From a virus: a stretch of DNA of 45,824 nucleotides. The notes beneath the pieces were generated by a model that had not been told where the DNA came from, ran no database searches, and worked only from the letters and a program-made list of their open reading frames with translations. Every line of letters begins with the position of its first letter. Position 1 is the stretch's first letter. The DNA lies in IMG/VR virus record IMGVR_UViG_3300002460_000052, positions 1 to 45,824 of that record, one strand, 5' to 3'. Made by a program: the position numbers and the translations under genes. Shown piece by piece: positions 1 through 7,439 of the stretch.

Positions 1-36
1 TTGAGGTCGAGAGTTCGAGACTCTTTTCCCGCTCCA
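1..36 (+). tRNA. tRNA-Gly (3' part, cut by the window edge)
   Basis: Only the 3' third is present. The T arm is GAGAG-TTCGAGA-CTCTT, followed by the acceptor strand TTCCCGC, discriminator T and CCA. The acceptor strand implies a GCGGGAA 5' end, which is the usual proteobacterial tRNA-Gly(GCC). The anticodon lies outside the window, so the isoacceptor is inferred. Confidence 0.8.
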
Positions 37-42
37 GTTTTG

Positions 43-66
43 AAAGGGAAGCTTCGGCTTCCCTTT
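43..66 (+). terminator. UUCG-tetraloop hairpin after tRNA-Gly
   Basis: A perfect 10-bp stem (43-52 with 57-66) closes a TTCG tetraloop. It starts seven bases after the tRNA CCA end. The stem ends in a TTT run, so it could act as an intrinsic terminator or as a processing/stability hairpin between the two tRNA genes. Confidence 0.55.
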
Positions 67-96
67 TCCATTTCTGCGGTTCAAGGGGAAATCGCA

Positions 97-120
97 GCAT
101 GCGCAATGGCTTGCGCATGC
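97..120. other. Perfect hairpin between the two tRNA genes
   Basis: Arms 97-106 and 111-120 (GCATGCGCAA / TTGCGCATGC) pair perfectly around the loop TGGC. It lies 49 bases upstream of tRNA-Leu. No T tract follows. Its role is unknown; transcript processing or partial termination are possible. Confidence 0.5.
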
Positions 121-168
121 GCGTGGCCGGGGGTACGCTGCGATCAAGTGCAGGGACCGTGCGGCCCA

Positions 169-260
169 GCCCCGATGGTGAAATTGGTAGACACTGCGGA
201 CTTAAAATCCGCCGCTTCCTGCAAAGGGGCGTGCCGGTTCGACCCCGGCTCGGGGCACCA
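169..260 (+). tRNA. tRNA-Leu (anticodon UAA), prophage integration target
   Basis: The acceptor stem pairs GCCCCGA (169-175) with TCGGGGC, followed by A and CCA at 258-260. The D arm carries AAATTGGTAGAC. The anticodon stem GCGGA/TCCGC encloses the loop CTTAAAA, which gives anticodon TAA. A long class II variable arm and a T arm with GTTCGAC follow. The gene is intact because the prophage copy of the last 21 bases restores the 3' end after integration. Confidence 0.97.
240..260 (+). other. attL: attL core (21 bp, inside tRNA-Leu)
   Basis: The 21 bases from the T loop to the CCA end are identical to 44220-44240. Identity stops on both sides: T against C at position 239, T against C at 261. 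Integration into the 3' end of a tRNA with the integrase gene next to it is the usual arrangement for tyrosine integrases. Confidence 0.92.
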
Positions 261-427
261 TCCTACCTTGCACCGCAGTGCAACAGGCGCACAATCTCAA
301 ACAAAACAAAGGCTTGCGCGCCTGCGCGGCGTGCTAAAGTGCGCCGCGTGCACGCATTTGCACGGCGCCCGCCCCCAAATTTTCCCCACAATCCCAGCAA
401 TAAAAAACCGATGCGCATAGAATAGGC

Positions 428-461
428 GAGCCCACAATGGATTGCAGTCCATTGCGGGCTC
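428..461. promoter_or_regulatory. Long stem-loop in the leader of the HNH-integrase pair
   Basis: Arms 428-441 and 448-461 form a 14-bp stem with one A-C mismatch around a TTGCAG loop. It lies 26 bases upstream of the HNH start. No T run follows, so it is not a classical terminator. It could be an mRNA control element for endonuclease and integrase or a protein-binding dyad near attP. The rest of 261-487 shows no gene; a TAGAAT at 418-423 could be a -10 box but has no good -35. Confidence 0.55.
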
Positions 462-487
462 TAACCACTTAGCGAAGGGACCGCTTT

Positions 488-985
488 ATGGCTTCTGCCG
501 ATCTTACCGCCGACATTGCGCGGGAATACCTATCCTACGACCAGAGCACCGGAGAACTTCGGTGGAGATTCGATCATTGGGGTAGGAAAACTGGAGAATT
601 GGCTGGTGGGCTTCACAAAAGCACTGGATATATGCGTGTAAGTCTGCTGGGGAAAAAAATCAGTGCGCACCGCCTCATATGGCTCATGGTTCATGATGAA
701 TGGCCGCCTATGCTCGACCACATCAACGGTATCCGCACTGACAATAGGCTGGAGAATCTTCGTGTAACTGATTCACTCCTCAATAGCCAGAATAGGAGAG
801 CGCCTTCTGTTGGATCGAGCGCTTCTTTGCTTGGGGCGCAGATGCACAAAGCTAGTGGACTATGGAAGTCCACAATCCGCAGCGGAGAAAAGAAGATCAG
901 CCTTGGTCTATTCGCCACGCAAGAAGAGGCGCATGCAGCCTATGTTCAGGCTAAGCGCATCCTTCATAAGGGAAACACGCTGTAG
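488..985 (+). CDS. HNH endonuclease with AP2-like DNA-binding domain
   Basis: A 165-residue homing-type nuclease. An HNH_3-like core spans about residues 58-95, with H61-R62, D77-H78-N80 and the N-x-L-x-N-L-R-V tail (N86, N90). A C-terminal AP2-like module (about 110-158) has the ISLGxFxTxEEAHAAY pattern. Such proteins cut DNA site-specifically and usually spread their own gene. The ATG at 488 follows a GAAGGGA ribosome-binding site. The gene is richer in A and T than its neighbours, which suggests separate acquisition. It ends four bases before the integrase start, so the two are probably co-transcribed. It could also take part in packaging, but its place away from the terminase argues against that. 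Confidence 0.85.
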   Translation: MASADLTADIAREYLSYDQSTGELRWRFDHWGRKTGELAGGLHKSTGYMRVSLLGKKISAHRLIWLMVHDEWPPMLDHINGIRTDNRLENLRVTDSLLNSQNRRAPSVGSSASLLGAQMHKASGLWKSTIRSGEKKISLGLFATQEEAHAAYVQAKRILHKGNTL

Positions 986-989
986 CCGA

Positions 990-2018
990 ATGGCCACCCC
1001 CAAGCAGACATCAGCGGGCACCTGGCGCGTGCAGATCGAGGTGCGCGGGCAGCGCGATGCTGGCACACACCCCACCAAGCGCGCTGCGCTGGAGTGGGCG
1101 GCGCGGCGGCGCATGGAGTTGCTGGCGGCGGGCGACGGGCGCACGGGCGAGATCAAGACGCTGCAGGATGCGCTTGACCGCTACGGGCGCGAGGTGTCGC
1201 CCTCGAAGCGGGGCGAGGTCAAAGAGCTGCTGCGCCTGCGGGCCTTCCCCAAGCAGGCGGACTTTCCGGCGCGGATGCGGCTGGCTGACCTGCAGCCGTC
1301 GCACCTGGCCGCGTGGCGTGATGGGCGGCTGGCTGTCAATGCGCGGGGCGCTGTGCTGCGTGACATGACGCTGGTGTCGCATGTGCTGGAGGTGGCGCGG
1401 CGCGAGTGGCGTTGGATTGCCAGCAACCCCATGGCGGACGTGCGGCGGCCGGCAGAGCCTGACCACCGCGAGCGGATCATTCAGCCTAGCGAGGTGCGGC
1501 GCATGCTGCGCGCGATGGGGTGGCGCGGCCGGGCGCCTGTGCGCAGCGTGGCCCAGGCGGTGGGGTGGTGCTTTGTGCTGGCCCTGCAGACGGGCATGCG
1601 GGCGGGCGAGCTGTGCGGGCTGCGCTGGCAGGACGTGCGCGGCGACTTTGTGGTGCTGCACGCGGGCGAGACAAAGACCGGCAAGGGGCGCGAGGTGCCG
1701 CTATCGCCCACGGCGCAGCGCAGCATTGCGGCCCTGCGCGGGTGGGATGAGGCGCTGGTGTTTGGCCTGCGGGCGCAGACGTTGGATGCCATGTTTCGCA
1801 AGTACCGGGGCCGGGCCGGGTTGGAGGGGTTCACTTTTCACGATGCCCGCCACACCGCAGCCACGCGCCTGGCGCCGGTGGTGGATGTGCTCACGCTGTG
1901 CAAGATTTTTGGGTGGTCCAGCGCCACCCGCGCCCTGGTGTACTACAACCCCACCGGGCGCGAGCTGGCGCGGCGCATCAGTGGTGTTGGCTCTGCTCCC
2001 ACTCCACAATCTCGCTGA
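990..2018 (+). CDS. int: Tyrosine-type site-specific integrase
   Basis: A 342-residue phage integrase that catalyses recombination between attP and the tRNA-Leu attB. The N-terminal arm-binding part has TWRVQIEVRGQR. A SAM-like core-binding domain lies at about 55-165. The catalytic domain carries R204 (TGMRAGE), K229 (TKTGKGR), H284-x-x-R287 (HDARH), W309 in place of the second His, and tyrosines Y318/Y319 as nucleophile. The ATG at 990 matches the usual N terminus of the family; a frame extension upstream overlaps the HNH gene and is less likely. The ribosome-binding site is weak. The gene points inward from attL, opposite to the early operon, and its 3' end overlaps the end of that operon by 41 bp. 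Confidence 0.95.
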   Translation: MATPKQTSAGTWRVQIEVRGQRDAGTHPTKRAALEWAARRRMELLAAGDGRTGEIKTLQDALDRYGREVSPSKRGEVKELLRLRAFPKQADFPARMRLADLQPSHLAAWRDGRLAVNARGAVLRDMTLVSHVLEVARREWRWIASNPMADVRRPAEPDHRERIIQPSEVRRMLRAMGWRGRAPVRSVAQAVGWCFVLALQTGMRAGELCGLRWQDVRGDFVVLHAGETKTGKGREVPLSPTAQRSIAALRGWDEALVFGLRAQTLDAMFRKYRGRAGLEGFTFHDARHTAATRLAPVVDVLTLCKIFGWSSATRALVYYNPTGRELARRISGVGSAPTPQSR

Positions 2019-2211
2019 GCAGCCAGCGCCCATCGCTGGCCGGGCGCGGAAAGCGCGGGTCTTGCTGCAGCCGAATGCGCAGCGTGTTGCGGTGGATGCC
2101 CAGCCGCTGCGCGAGCTGCTCGCGCGTCAGCCGGGTGCCCAGGGCCTGGGCCAGCAGTTGCATGGCGCTGGCCATTTTGTCCAGGCGGTCGAGTAGTGCG
2201 GCTTCGGTCAC
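1978..2211 (-). CDS. Helix-turn-helix protein, excisionase candidate
   Basis: A 77-residue protein. A Fis-type helix-turn-helix at about 28-50 (LTREQLAQRLGIHRNTLRIRL) is followed by a wing-like segment ending in DGRWLLSEIVEWE. A GTG start at 2211 is chosen because GGAG lies eight bases upstream. It is the last gene of the leftward early operon and overlaps the integrase 3' end tail to tail. Position and size fit an excision or directionality factor. A simple repressor is the alternative. Confidence 0.65.
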   Translation of the reverse strand: MTEAALLDRLDKMASAMQLLAQALGTRLTREQLAQRLGIHRNTLRIRLQQDPRFPRPASDGRWLLSEIVEWEQSQHH

Positions 2212-2290
2212 TTTTGGGTCTCCGTGTCTGGGGTGTCGTCAAAGTCTGGAACCGGCTCGCGCCGGTCGCGGCGGGTGCGGGCGCGGCGGC

Positions 2291-2566
2291 TCATGGCAGC
2301 AGCCCTGCCCACGGGCTTGTCCGCGCCACTGGCTGAGTCCGTCCCAGCAGGGTGCGCGGCTTCGATGGCCTGCGCTGCGGCTTTCTCTCGCGGTACTCCC
2401 GAGACAATTCAAGGTATCGCTCGCTGCTGCCGGTGTACGTAGCCTTGTAGCTGTCGTCGTAGCTGACCTCCAGCCGCCCGTCCAACGCCGCCCTGCGCAG
2501 TAGCTTGGATGCGGCGGCTTCTTTGATGCGGTAGCGCTCGGCGAACTCGATGACTGTCAGGCGCAT
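2291..2566 (-). CDS. Small DNA-binding-like phage protein
   Basis: A 91-residue basic protein. Residues about 5-35 (VIEFAERYRIKEAAASKLLRR) look like a helix-turn-helix. The C-terminal third is rich in Arg, Lys and Pro and probably disordered. An AAAGGGGG ribosome-binding site precedes the ATG at 2566, and the gene overlaps the end of its upstream neighbour by 10 bp. Function is unknown; regulation of the integrase end of the operon is possible. Confidence 0.6.
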   Translation of the reverse strand: MRLTVIEFAERYRIKEAAASKLLRRAALDGRLEVSYDDSYKATYTGSSERYLELSREYRERKPQRRPSKPRTLLGRTQPVARTSPWAGLLP

Positions 2567-2943
2567 GGCTGGCCCCCTTTAATGCCGTGTGCGGCTTCGA
2601 TGGCTCTGACAATCTGGCGGCACGTTCCCAAGAACACGCCGTCATCCTGAAGATCTTTGATCTGCTCATCTGTCAGCGGCTCTCGCTCCACGGGCTGAGG
2701 TGCTGCGAACAAAGGACGCATCCCAGATGAGTGCTCTGTTGTCGAGGGGTCATGCCAAGTCCCATCGTCGTACTTAAAGGCCCAAGCCACTGGCTCCACC
2801 CCCACAGAGGCGGGAGTGCCCCACTTGGCAAGGACTGCGCGCATGATTGCTCGCTCAAAATGAGGTTGCATGTCCTGTGGGTAGATGCGTGTCCGGTAGT
2901 GCGTAATCACTGCATCTAGTTCTTTATTTGTCGGCTCAGTCAT
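2557..2943 (-). CDS. Phage protein of unknown function (PVAWxxK type)
   Basis: A 128-residue protein that starts at ATG 2943, preceded by AAGGAGC; an upstream in-frame ATG at 2982 lacks this support. It has the EPVAWAFKYDDGTWH segment and a late EPLTDEQI stretch ending in IVRAIEAAHGI, both common in accessory proteins of many proteobacterial phages. No enzyme motif is seen. It overlaps the stop of the upstream gene at 2936. Confidence 0.7.
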   Translation of the reverse strand: MTEPTNKELDAVITHYRTRIYPQDMQPHFERAIMRAVLAKWGTPASVGVEPVAWAFKYDDGTWHDPSTTEHSSGMRPLFAAPQPVEREPLTDEQIKDLQDDGVFLGTCRQIVRAIEAAHGIKGGQPCA

Positions 2944-3325
2944 GGTTTGCTCCTTGCTTGCGGGCAGCGTCAACGGCGGCATCTAGTTCCTCCGCACGCA
3001 AGCCGTTGCCGATACCGTTAATCACGCTCCAATGCTGGCCTCGGCGCACCAGCCGATACCTCGCAGCATCCCCCCGCGCTGCGTGCAACTGCGCATTGAG
3101 CGACTCAATCTCCAGCCTTGCTGCGGCGTAGCCCATGCGAAGTAGCTGCACGTCGCTCCCGGCGTCGCCCAAGTCCTCGTAGGTCTTGAGCTTTGCGCGC
3201 AGGGTTTCGAGTTCGGCGTGTTGGCGGCGCAGTTCGGCTGCGGCTTCGTCACGTAGTGAGCCTTTCGCCCCGGTCTTCTCAATCAACGCAGCCAGGCGCA
3301 GCGCCTCGGGTTGTTTGTCTGTCAT
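2936..3325 (-). CDS. Ea22-like coiled-coil phage protein, copy 1
   Basis: A 129-residue protein beginning MTDKQPEALRLA, starting at ATG 3325. Residues about 20-80 are a helical, probably coiled-coil segment (AAAELRRQHAELETLRAKL, then LLRMGYAAARLEIESL) typical of Ea22-like accessory proteins. The C-terminal part has a RYRLVRRGQHWSVINGIG segment. It is a close paralogue of the protein at 4894-5247; the two share most residues over the helical part. Function in this family is not known. Confidence 0.75.
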   Translation of the reverse strand: MTDKQPEALRLAALIEKTGAKGSLRDEAAAELRRQHAELETLRAKLKTYEDLGDAGSDVQLLRMGYAAARLEIESLNAQLHAARGDAARYRLVRRGQHWSVINGIGNGLRAEELDAAVDAARKQGANHD

Positions 3326-3327
3326 GG

Positions 3328-3531
3328 CTAAATCCTCATAGGGCACTTTCCGCCCACGAAAACGGGCGGCTCCATGTGCGTCTGGTTGGCTGGTGCGCCC
3401 GGCTCGCGTCTGCGGCAGCGCACGCACTCGCTGTGGCCTGCGTTGCTGGTGATGCGCACGCTGGCGATGCTGCCCAGCGGGCGGTGGGTGATGCGCCCGG
3501 GGCAGCGGGCTACGTCGTATGGCAGGGTCAC
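3328..3531 (-). CDS. Small Cys/Arg-rich protein
   Basis: A 67-residue basic protein with a RCPGR and a CVRCRRRE motif, which could bind a metal ion or nucleic acid. The start is a GTG at 3531 that overlaps the stop of the upstream gene, giving a GTGA junction and likely translational coupling. It is inserted between the two members of the duplicated module and has no counterpart in the other copy. Function unknown. Confidence 0.55.
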   Translation of the reverse strand: MTLPYDVARCPGRITHRPLGSIASVRITSNAGHSECVRCRRREPGAPANQTHMEPPVFVGGKCPMRI

Positions 3532-4883
3532 GACTCCCCCCTCTTCACCTGATCCTCTGCCACTGCCACAAGCGCATCCCCGACGCGGGCCAGAAGCCCG
3601 TTCAGATGCGCTTCGCTGTCGTCGTCGCCGGGTAGCTTCAGCAGTGCTTCAATCACTGGCAGGCACTCGCGCAGCAGCGAGCACAGCACCATGCGCTGGC
3701 CCTTGAGCCGGAAGAAGTCACCGAATTGAGGGGATTCAACTAGCCGCACAGCCCGGTGCGGCCCATTGCGCGGCCATTCCCTGTCGGCTTTTCGTGCTTC
3801 GGCTTCGGCGTCTTCTCGGTCAACGCACAGTGTTGCTGCGCCGTCCTGTGTGACCATGTACCAGCGGCCAACCATTTCGAGGGGATGCTCGGTATGGTCT
3901 GCGGCCAGCGCATCCCCCTGCGCTGAGGGCGAGGGCTGGGGTGCTTTCAAGATTTCCCTGAGCATCGCTTGTGCCGCTCGATCATCCTGATCCGCAATGG
4001 CTTCGCTGATGGCTACAAGCCTGTCGCGCAAGTCATCACTTAGCGCCACCGCAGCCGATGGGGAGGGCTGGGGTGCGTGTAGCGCTGCTGGAATTCGCTC
4101 AAGGCGTTGCAACTGCTCTACGCCAGCTTTCTCGCAATAGTGGCAGTGATCGGCGCTGCGACAGTTCAATGTATCGCGCCCAAAGCCAGTCTGCTCTGCA
4201 GGCCAATGCAGCCACAGCGCATGGCACTTTGGGCAGGTGTACGGAGTGACTGGCCGCACCTCCGCTTGCTGGGTGGCTGCTTCAAACTGCTTCCAAGCCC
4301 GATCAACAGCAGGCTTGTGTAGCGCGGTGATGCGCTCGCGCACCTCTTCCAGAGCATCCGCCCGCCCGTAAGCGCTCGACCATTCGGCTCGGTCAGTGCC
4401 GAGCACCTCATCAAGCAGGGCGTCGATAAAGTCGTCCGCATCATCGCGCTCGCGCAATGCCTCTTCCAACGCCTTCTCGTAGCTCGCCCCGGCTGGTGCT
4501 GGCTGCTGGGTGCGGAGAGCGGCAATCGCTGCATCAGAGCAGTCACGTCCGAAGGCGAGCATCTGAGCGCCGCTGTACGCGTCCCAGTCAAGACCGGCGG
4601 TTCCAGCGGGCGCTTCCGGCTTCGGGCGTTGTGGTAGCAGCAAGAAGAATCCATCGGCCGCGCCCTGCTGGGTGCTCATGCAGTCCCGAATGACCTGTGC
4701 CTCAAGCTCTTGATAGCAGGCGTGAAGGCGTTGGAATTCAGCGGCGTGGTCTTCGTAGCGTACCCATGAACCCGATGCGTCCGGGATGCCGCTGGGGGTA
4801 CTGGAGCGCACGCCCCATTCGTCGGAGCGGTAGCCGATTTTGTAGCGCTGGATTGCCGCGCCGCTGATGGTGATTGTGGTCAT
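3528..4883 (-). CDS. Multidomain phage protein with zinc-ribbon-like centre
   Basis: A 451-residue protein starting at ATG 4883. Residues 1-130 are unrecognised. An acidic helical stretch follows at 134-205. A putative metal site has C217, C220, C241, C247, H248 and C250. Residues from about 325 to the end (EMVGRWYMV to the C terminus) are about 85 percent identical by eye to the separate protein at 5244-5648. The gene therefore looks like a fusion of a longer accessory protein with a second copy of that small protein. No enzymatic motif is seen. The upstream frame to 5207 belongs to the antisense-free overlap with the next gene and is not used. Confidence 0.7.
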   Translation of the reverse strand: MTTITISGAAIQRYKIGYRSDEWGVRSSTPSGIPDASGSWVRYEDHAAEFQRLHACYQELEAQVIRDCMSTQQGAADGFFLLLPQRPKPEAPAGTAGLDWDAYSGAQMLAFGRDCSDAAIAALRTQQPAPAGASYEKALEEALRERDDADDFIDALLDEVLGTDRAEWSSAYGRADALEEVRERITALHKPAVDRAWKQFEAATQQAEVRPVTPYTCPKCHALWLHWPAEQTGFGRDTLNCRSADHCHYCEKAGVEQLQRLERIPAALHAPQPSPSAAVALSDDLRDRLVAISEAIADQDDRAAQAMLREILKAPQPSPSAQGDALAADHTEHPLEMVGRWYMVTQDGAATLCVDREDAEAEARKADREWPRNGPHRAVRLVESPQFGDFFRLKGQRMVLCSLLRECLPVIEALLKLPGDDDSEAHLNGLLARVGDALVAVAEDQVKRGES

Positions 4884-4893
4884 TAGGGTTCCT

Positions 4894-5247
4894 TCACTTT
4901 CCTGGCAGGGCACTGCCGGGTATGGATGCTGCAAGCATCCCAAACTGGGCCGCGTTGATTTGTTTTGCTGCGTGCAACTTCGCCTGGAGCGACTCAATCT
5001 CCAGCCGCGCTGCGGCGTAGCCCATGCGAAGTAGCTGCACGTCGCTACCTGCGTCGCCAAGGTCTTCGTAGGTCTTGAGCTTTGCGCCCAGGGTTTCGAG
5101 TTCGGCGTACTGGCGCCGGAGTTCGGCGGCGGCGTCATCCGCAATGCCTTGGCATCTTGCTGTGAGCGATGAGCCGTCGTGACTTTCGAGGGAGTCTTCC
5201 AACTCATCTGCCAGTCGCAGCGCTTCGGGTTGGTTTTTGTTTGTCAC
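4894..5247 (-). CDS. Ea22-like coiled-coil phage protein, copy 2
   Basis: A 117-residue paralogue of the protein at 2936-3325. The shared core runs from AAAELRRQ to EIESLQAKLHAA and includes the identical stretch YEDLGDAGSDVQLLRMGYAA. Its N terminus (MTNKNQPEALRLADELED) also matches, while the C terminus differs. The ATG at 5247 overlaps the stop of the upstream gene, as in copy 1. The pair arises from duplication of a two-gene segment. Confidence 0.75.
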   Translation of the reverse strand: MTNKNQPEALRLADELEDSLESHDGSSLTARCQGIADDAAAELRRQYAELETLGAKLKTYEDLGDAGSDVQLLRMGYAAARLEIESLQAKLHAAKQINAAQFGMLAASIPGSALPGK

Positions 5248-5648
5248 GACTCACCCCCCTTCACCTTATCCTCTGCAATCGCATCAAGCGCATCACCGAC
5301 GCGGGCCATCAGTCCGTTCAGATGCGCGTCGCTGTCATCGTCGCCGGGAATCTGCATCAGCGCATCAATCACCGGCAGGCACTCGCGCAGCAGCGAGCAC
5401 AGCACCATGCGCTGGCCTTTTAGCCGGAAGAAGTCACCGAATTGAGGGGATTCAACAAGCCGCACAGCCCGGTGCGGCCCATTGCGCGGCCATTCCCTGT
5501 CGGCTTTTCGTGCCTCGGCTTCGGCGTCGGCGCGGTCAGTGCACAGCGTCGCCATGCCGTCCCGGTTGACCATGTACCAGCGGCCCACCATTTCGAGGTG
5601 CTGCTCGGCATGGTCTGCGGTGCGAATGTCTGGTTTTTGTGTGTTCAT
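5244..5648 (-). CDS. Small phage protein, stand-alone copy of the duplicated domain
   Basis: A 134-residue protein starting at ATG 5648; an ATG at 5663 is an alternative. The body (EMVGRWYMVNRDG, then EARKADREWPRNGPHRAVR, then LLRECLPVIDAL) matches the C-terminal 125 residues of the 451-residue protein at 3528-4883 almost residue for residue. The 3' end overlaps the next gene by four bases. The function of this domain is unknown. A palindromic host-type repeat lies between its start and the methyltransferase gene. Confidence 0.7.
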   Translation of the reverse strand: MNTQKPDIRTADHAEQHLEMVGRWYMVNRDGMATLCTDRADAEAEARKADREWPRNGPHRAVRLVESPQFGDFFRLKGQRMVLCSLLRECLPVIDALMQIPGDDDSDAHLNGLMARVGDALDAIAEDKVKGGES

Positions 5649-5657
5649 GGTTTTTTC

Positions 5658-5710
5658 ATTCAAATTGGGCTCAAGCGCTTACGGCGCCTGCGCTGCCAGC
5701 TATGGTTTTT
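5658..5710 (-). repeat. Comamonad-type palindromic repeat, copy D
   Basis: Read on the minus strand it shows ATAGCTGGCAGCGC, a GCGCCGTAAGCGCTT arm and GAGCCCAATTTGA, the same plan as copies at 13041, 24786 and 45484. It fills the 69-bp gap between the methyltransferase stop and the next start. Confidence 0.6.
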
Positions 5711-5717
5711 GATGTTG

Positions 5718-7439
5718 TCATGCCGCGCGCCTTTCCTGCTGCTGCACCTCGGCGTAGTTCGCTGCCACCAGGGCGCGGGCCAGGGGTGGGCAAACCGAGT
5801 TTCCGCACATGCGCACCTGGGCGGTTTTGGTGATGGGCTCGCCTGCGGCGCCGCGGTCGATGCGGTAGCTTTCGGGGAAGCCCTGGGCGCGGTACAGCTC
5901 GCGGGGGGTGAGCATGCGCAGGCCAATGTCCACGATGGCGTAGGGTTCGCCGTGCACCAGCACCAGGCCAAAGCGGTCTTTGGTGGTGACGGTGTGCAGC
6001 GGCTCGCGCAGGGCGGGGTCTTGGTCGGTGCCGTAATACTTGACCAGGAAGGCGCGCACCTCGCCATGGTGCGTGCCCTGGGCGCTGATGGTGTGCACGG
6101 GGTCGGTGGCCGGGGCGCCCACGTTGTCGCCGCGCAGCTTGACCATGTGGCTGGTGACCAGGCCCGCCGCCGCACCCTGCGCCGTGACGGTGTTCAGGGG
6201 CTGCTCTACGCTGCGGATGCCGTGGCTGAAACGCTTGGTGCCGCACGCGCCTTCGCCGTGGCCCATGTGCACCAGGTGCGCGGCCACCAGGCTGTGGTGG
6301 TCTACCGTGGTGGCCGTGCCCATGGGGGCGGCAAGGCTGCTGCCGACCACACCGGTGTAGTGCTTGGCGAGGAAGGCGGTGACCAGTGCGTGTTTTTTCC
6401 CGGCAACTACGGTGCCCAGGGGCTTTTCCAGCCCGGGCACGCTGGGCGATTGGCCGGGGCGTTCGCCGTAGCCGGTCTGGATGAGGGTGGATGCACTGAG
6501 CGCCGTGGAGCCTGGCATTTCAGACAGGGCCCGTCTCGCGCGGGCTCGATTTTCCACGGTGCCGGGTGGCTCGCTTGCGGCGAGTGGTTCCCCGAATTCC
6601 CCTGACGGTGCACCCGAAACATTGTATTGGCTTGTGGCGACAACAAACGGCGCCTTCGCATCCACCACATACCGCATGATCCCCTTGGCAATGCGCCTGC
6701 AGGTGGCATCGGCCAGGGGCTTGGTGCGCTCAAAAATGCTGGGCGCTGGCACTGTCCAGTCGATGCAGTCTGCGGCGGTGCGCCAGGGCTTCATGCCTGC
6801 GGGCACCTTGCCGCGTGCGTCGGGCTGGGCGTGGGTGGGGCTGGGCCACACGATGGGCTGGCCGTCGCACCGCGCCACCAAAAACAGGCGCTTGCGGCTG
6901 GTGGGTGCGCCGTAGTCGCAGGCGCGCAGCTCGCGGTGTTCTACCTGGTAGCCGAGGTTTTGCAGTTGCTTCTTCCACAAGGCAAAGGTCTGGCCCTTGC
7001 GCTGCGGGCAGGGGCGGCCGTCGTCTGCCAGTGGCCCCCAGGTCTGGAATTCTTCGACGTTCTCCAGGCAGATGACGCGTGGGCGCACGGCTTTGGCCCA
7101 CTTCACCACTACCCAGGCCAGGCTGCGGATTTTCTTGCTAACGGGCTTGCCGCCTTTGGCCTTGCTGAAGTGCTTGCAGTCTGGCGACGCCCACAGCAGG
7201 CCCACGGGCTGGCCGTCGGTCACGATCAGCGGGTCTACCTCGAAGACGTCGCTGCAAAAGTGGCGGGTTTGCGGGTGGTTGGCTGTGTGCAGGCTCACGG
7301 CCTCGGTGTCGTGGTTGACGGCCACGTCCACATGGCGGCCGATGGCTTGCTCGATTCCGGTGCTGGCGCCGCCGCCGCCGGCGAACAGGTCTACGACCAG
7401 CTCGGGGTGCGTGGGGAGGATGTATTGGGGGGTTAGCAT
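5718..7439 (-). CDS. dcm: DNA (cytosine-5) methyltransferase with repeat-type recognition region
   Basis: A 573-residue C5-methyltransferase that transfers a methyl group from S-adenosylmethionine to cytosine. Motif I is D17-LFAGGGG. Motif IV is SPDCKHFS with catalytic C88; the usual Pro before the Cys is Asp. Motif VI is E126-N-V. Motif VIII is APTSRKRLFLV, and motifs IX-X (RELYRAQGFP, MCGNSV) lie near the end. Residues about 270-480 contain six related units of the form AFLxKxYG...PLxTVTxxxxxxLV. The ATG at 7439 is preferred to one at 7469 because it overlaps the upstream stop (ATGCTAA). The likely role is self-protection against host restriction; no cognate nuclease is seen nearby. Confidence 0.9.
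   Translation of the reverse strand: MLTPQYILPTHPELVVDLFAGGGGASTGIEQAIGRHVDVAVNHDTEAVSLHTANHPQTRHFCSDVFEVDPLIVTDGQPVGLLWASPDCKHFSKAKGGKPVSKKIRSLAWVVVKWAKAVRPRVICLENVEEFQTWGPLADDGRPCPQRKGQTFALWKKQLQNLGYQVEHRELRACDYGAPTSRKRLFLVARCDGQPIVWPSPTHAQPDARGKVPAGMKPWRTAADCIDWTVPAPSIFERTKPLADATCRRIAKGIMRYVVDAKAPFVVATSQYNVSGAPSGEFGEPLAASEPPGTVENRARARRALSEMPGSTALSASTLIQTGYGERPGQSPSVPGLEKPLGTVVAGKKHALVTAFLAKHYTGVVGSSLAAPMGTATTVDHHSLVAAHLVHMGHGEGACGTKRFSHGIRSVEQPLNTVTAQGAAAGLVTSHMVKLRGDNVGAPATDPVHTISAQGTHHGEVRAFLVKYYGTDQDPALREPLHTVTTKDRFGLVLVHGEPYAIVDIGLRMLTPRELYRAQGFPESYRIDRGAAGEPITKTAQVRMCGNSVCPPLARALVAANYAEVQQQERRAA

Noticed and set aside
488-985. HNH protein as part of a group I intron or packaging complex.
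   Set aside because: The gene does not interrupt another gene, no intron core is seen, and it lies at the opposite end from the terminase.
5442-6605. Long plus-strand frames opposite the methyltransferase and in other GC-rich genes.
   Set aside because: They are frames opened by high GC content, with Gly/Ala/Val/His-rich translations and no ribosome-binding sites; the minus-strand genes have clear family motifs.
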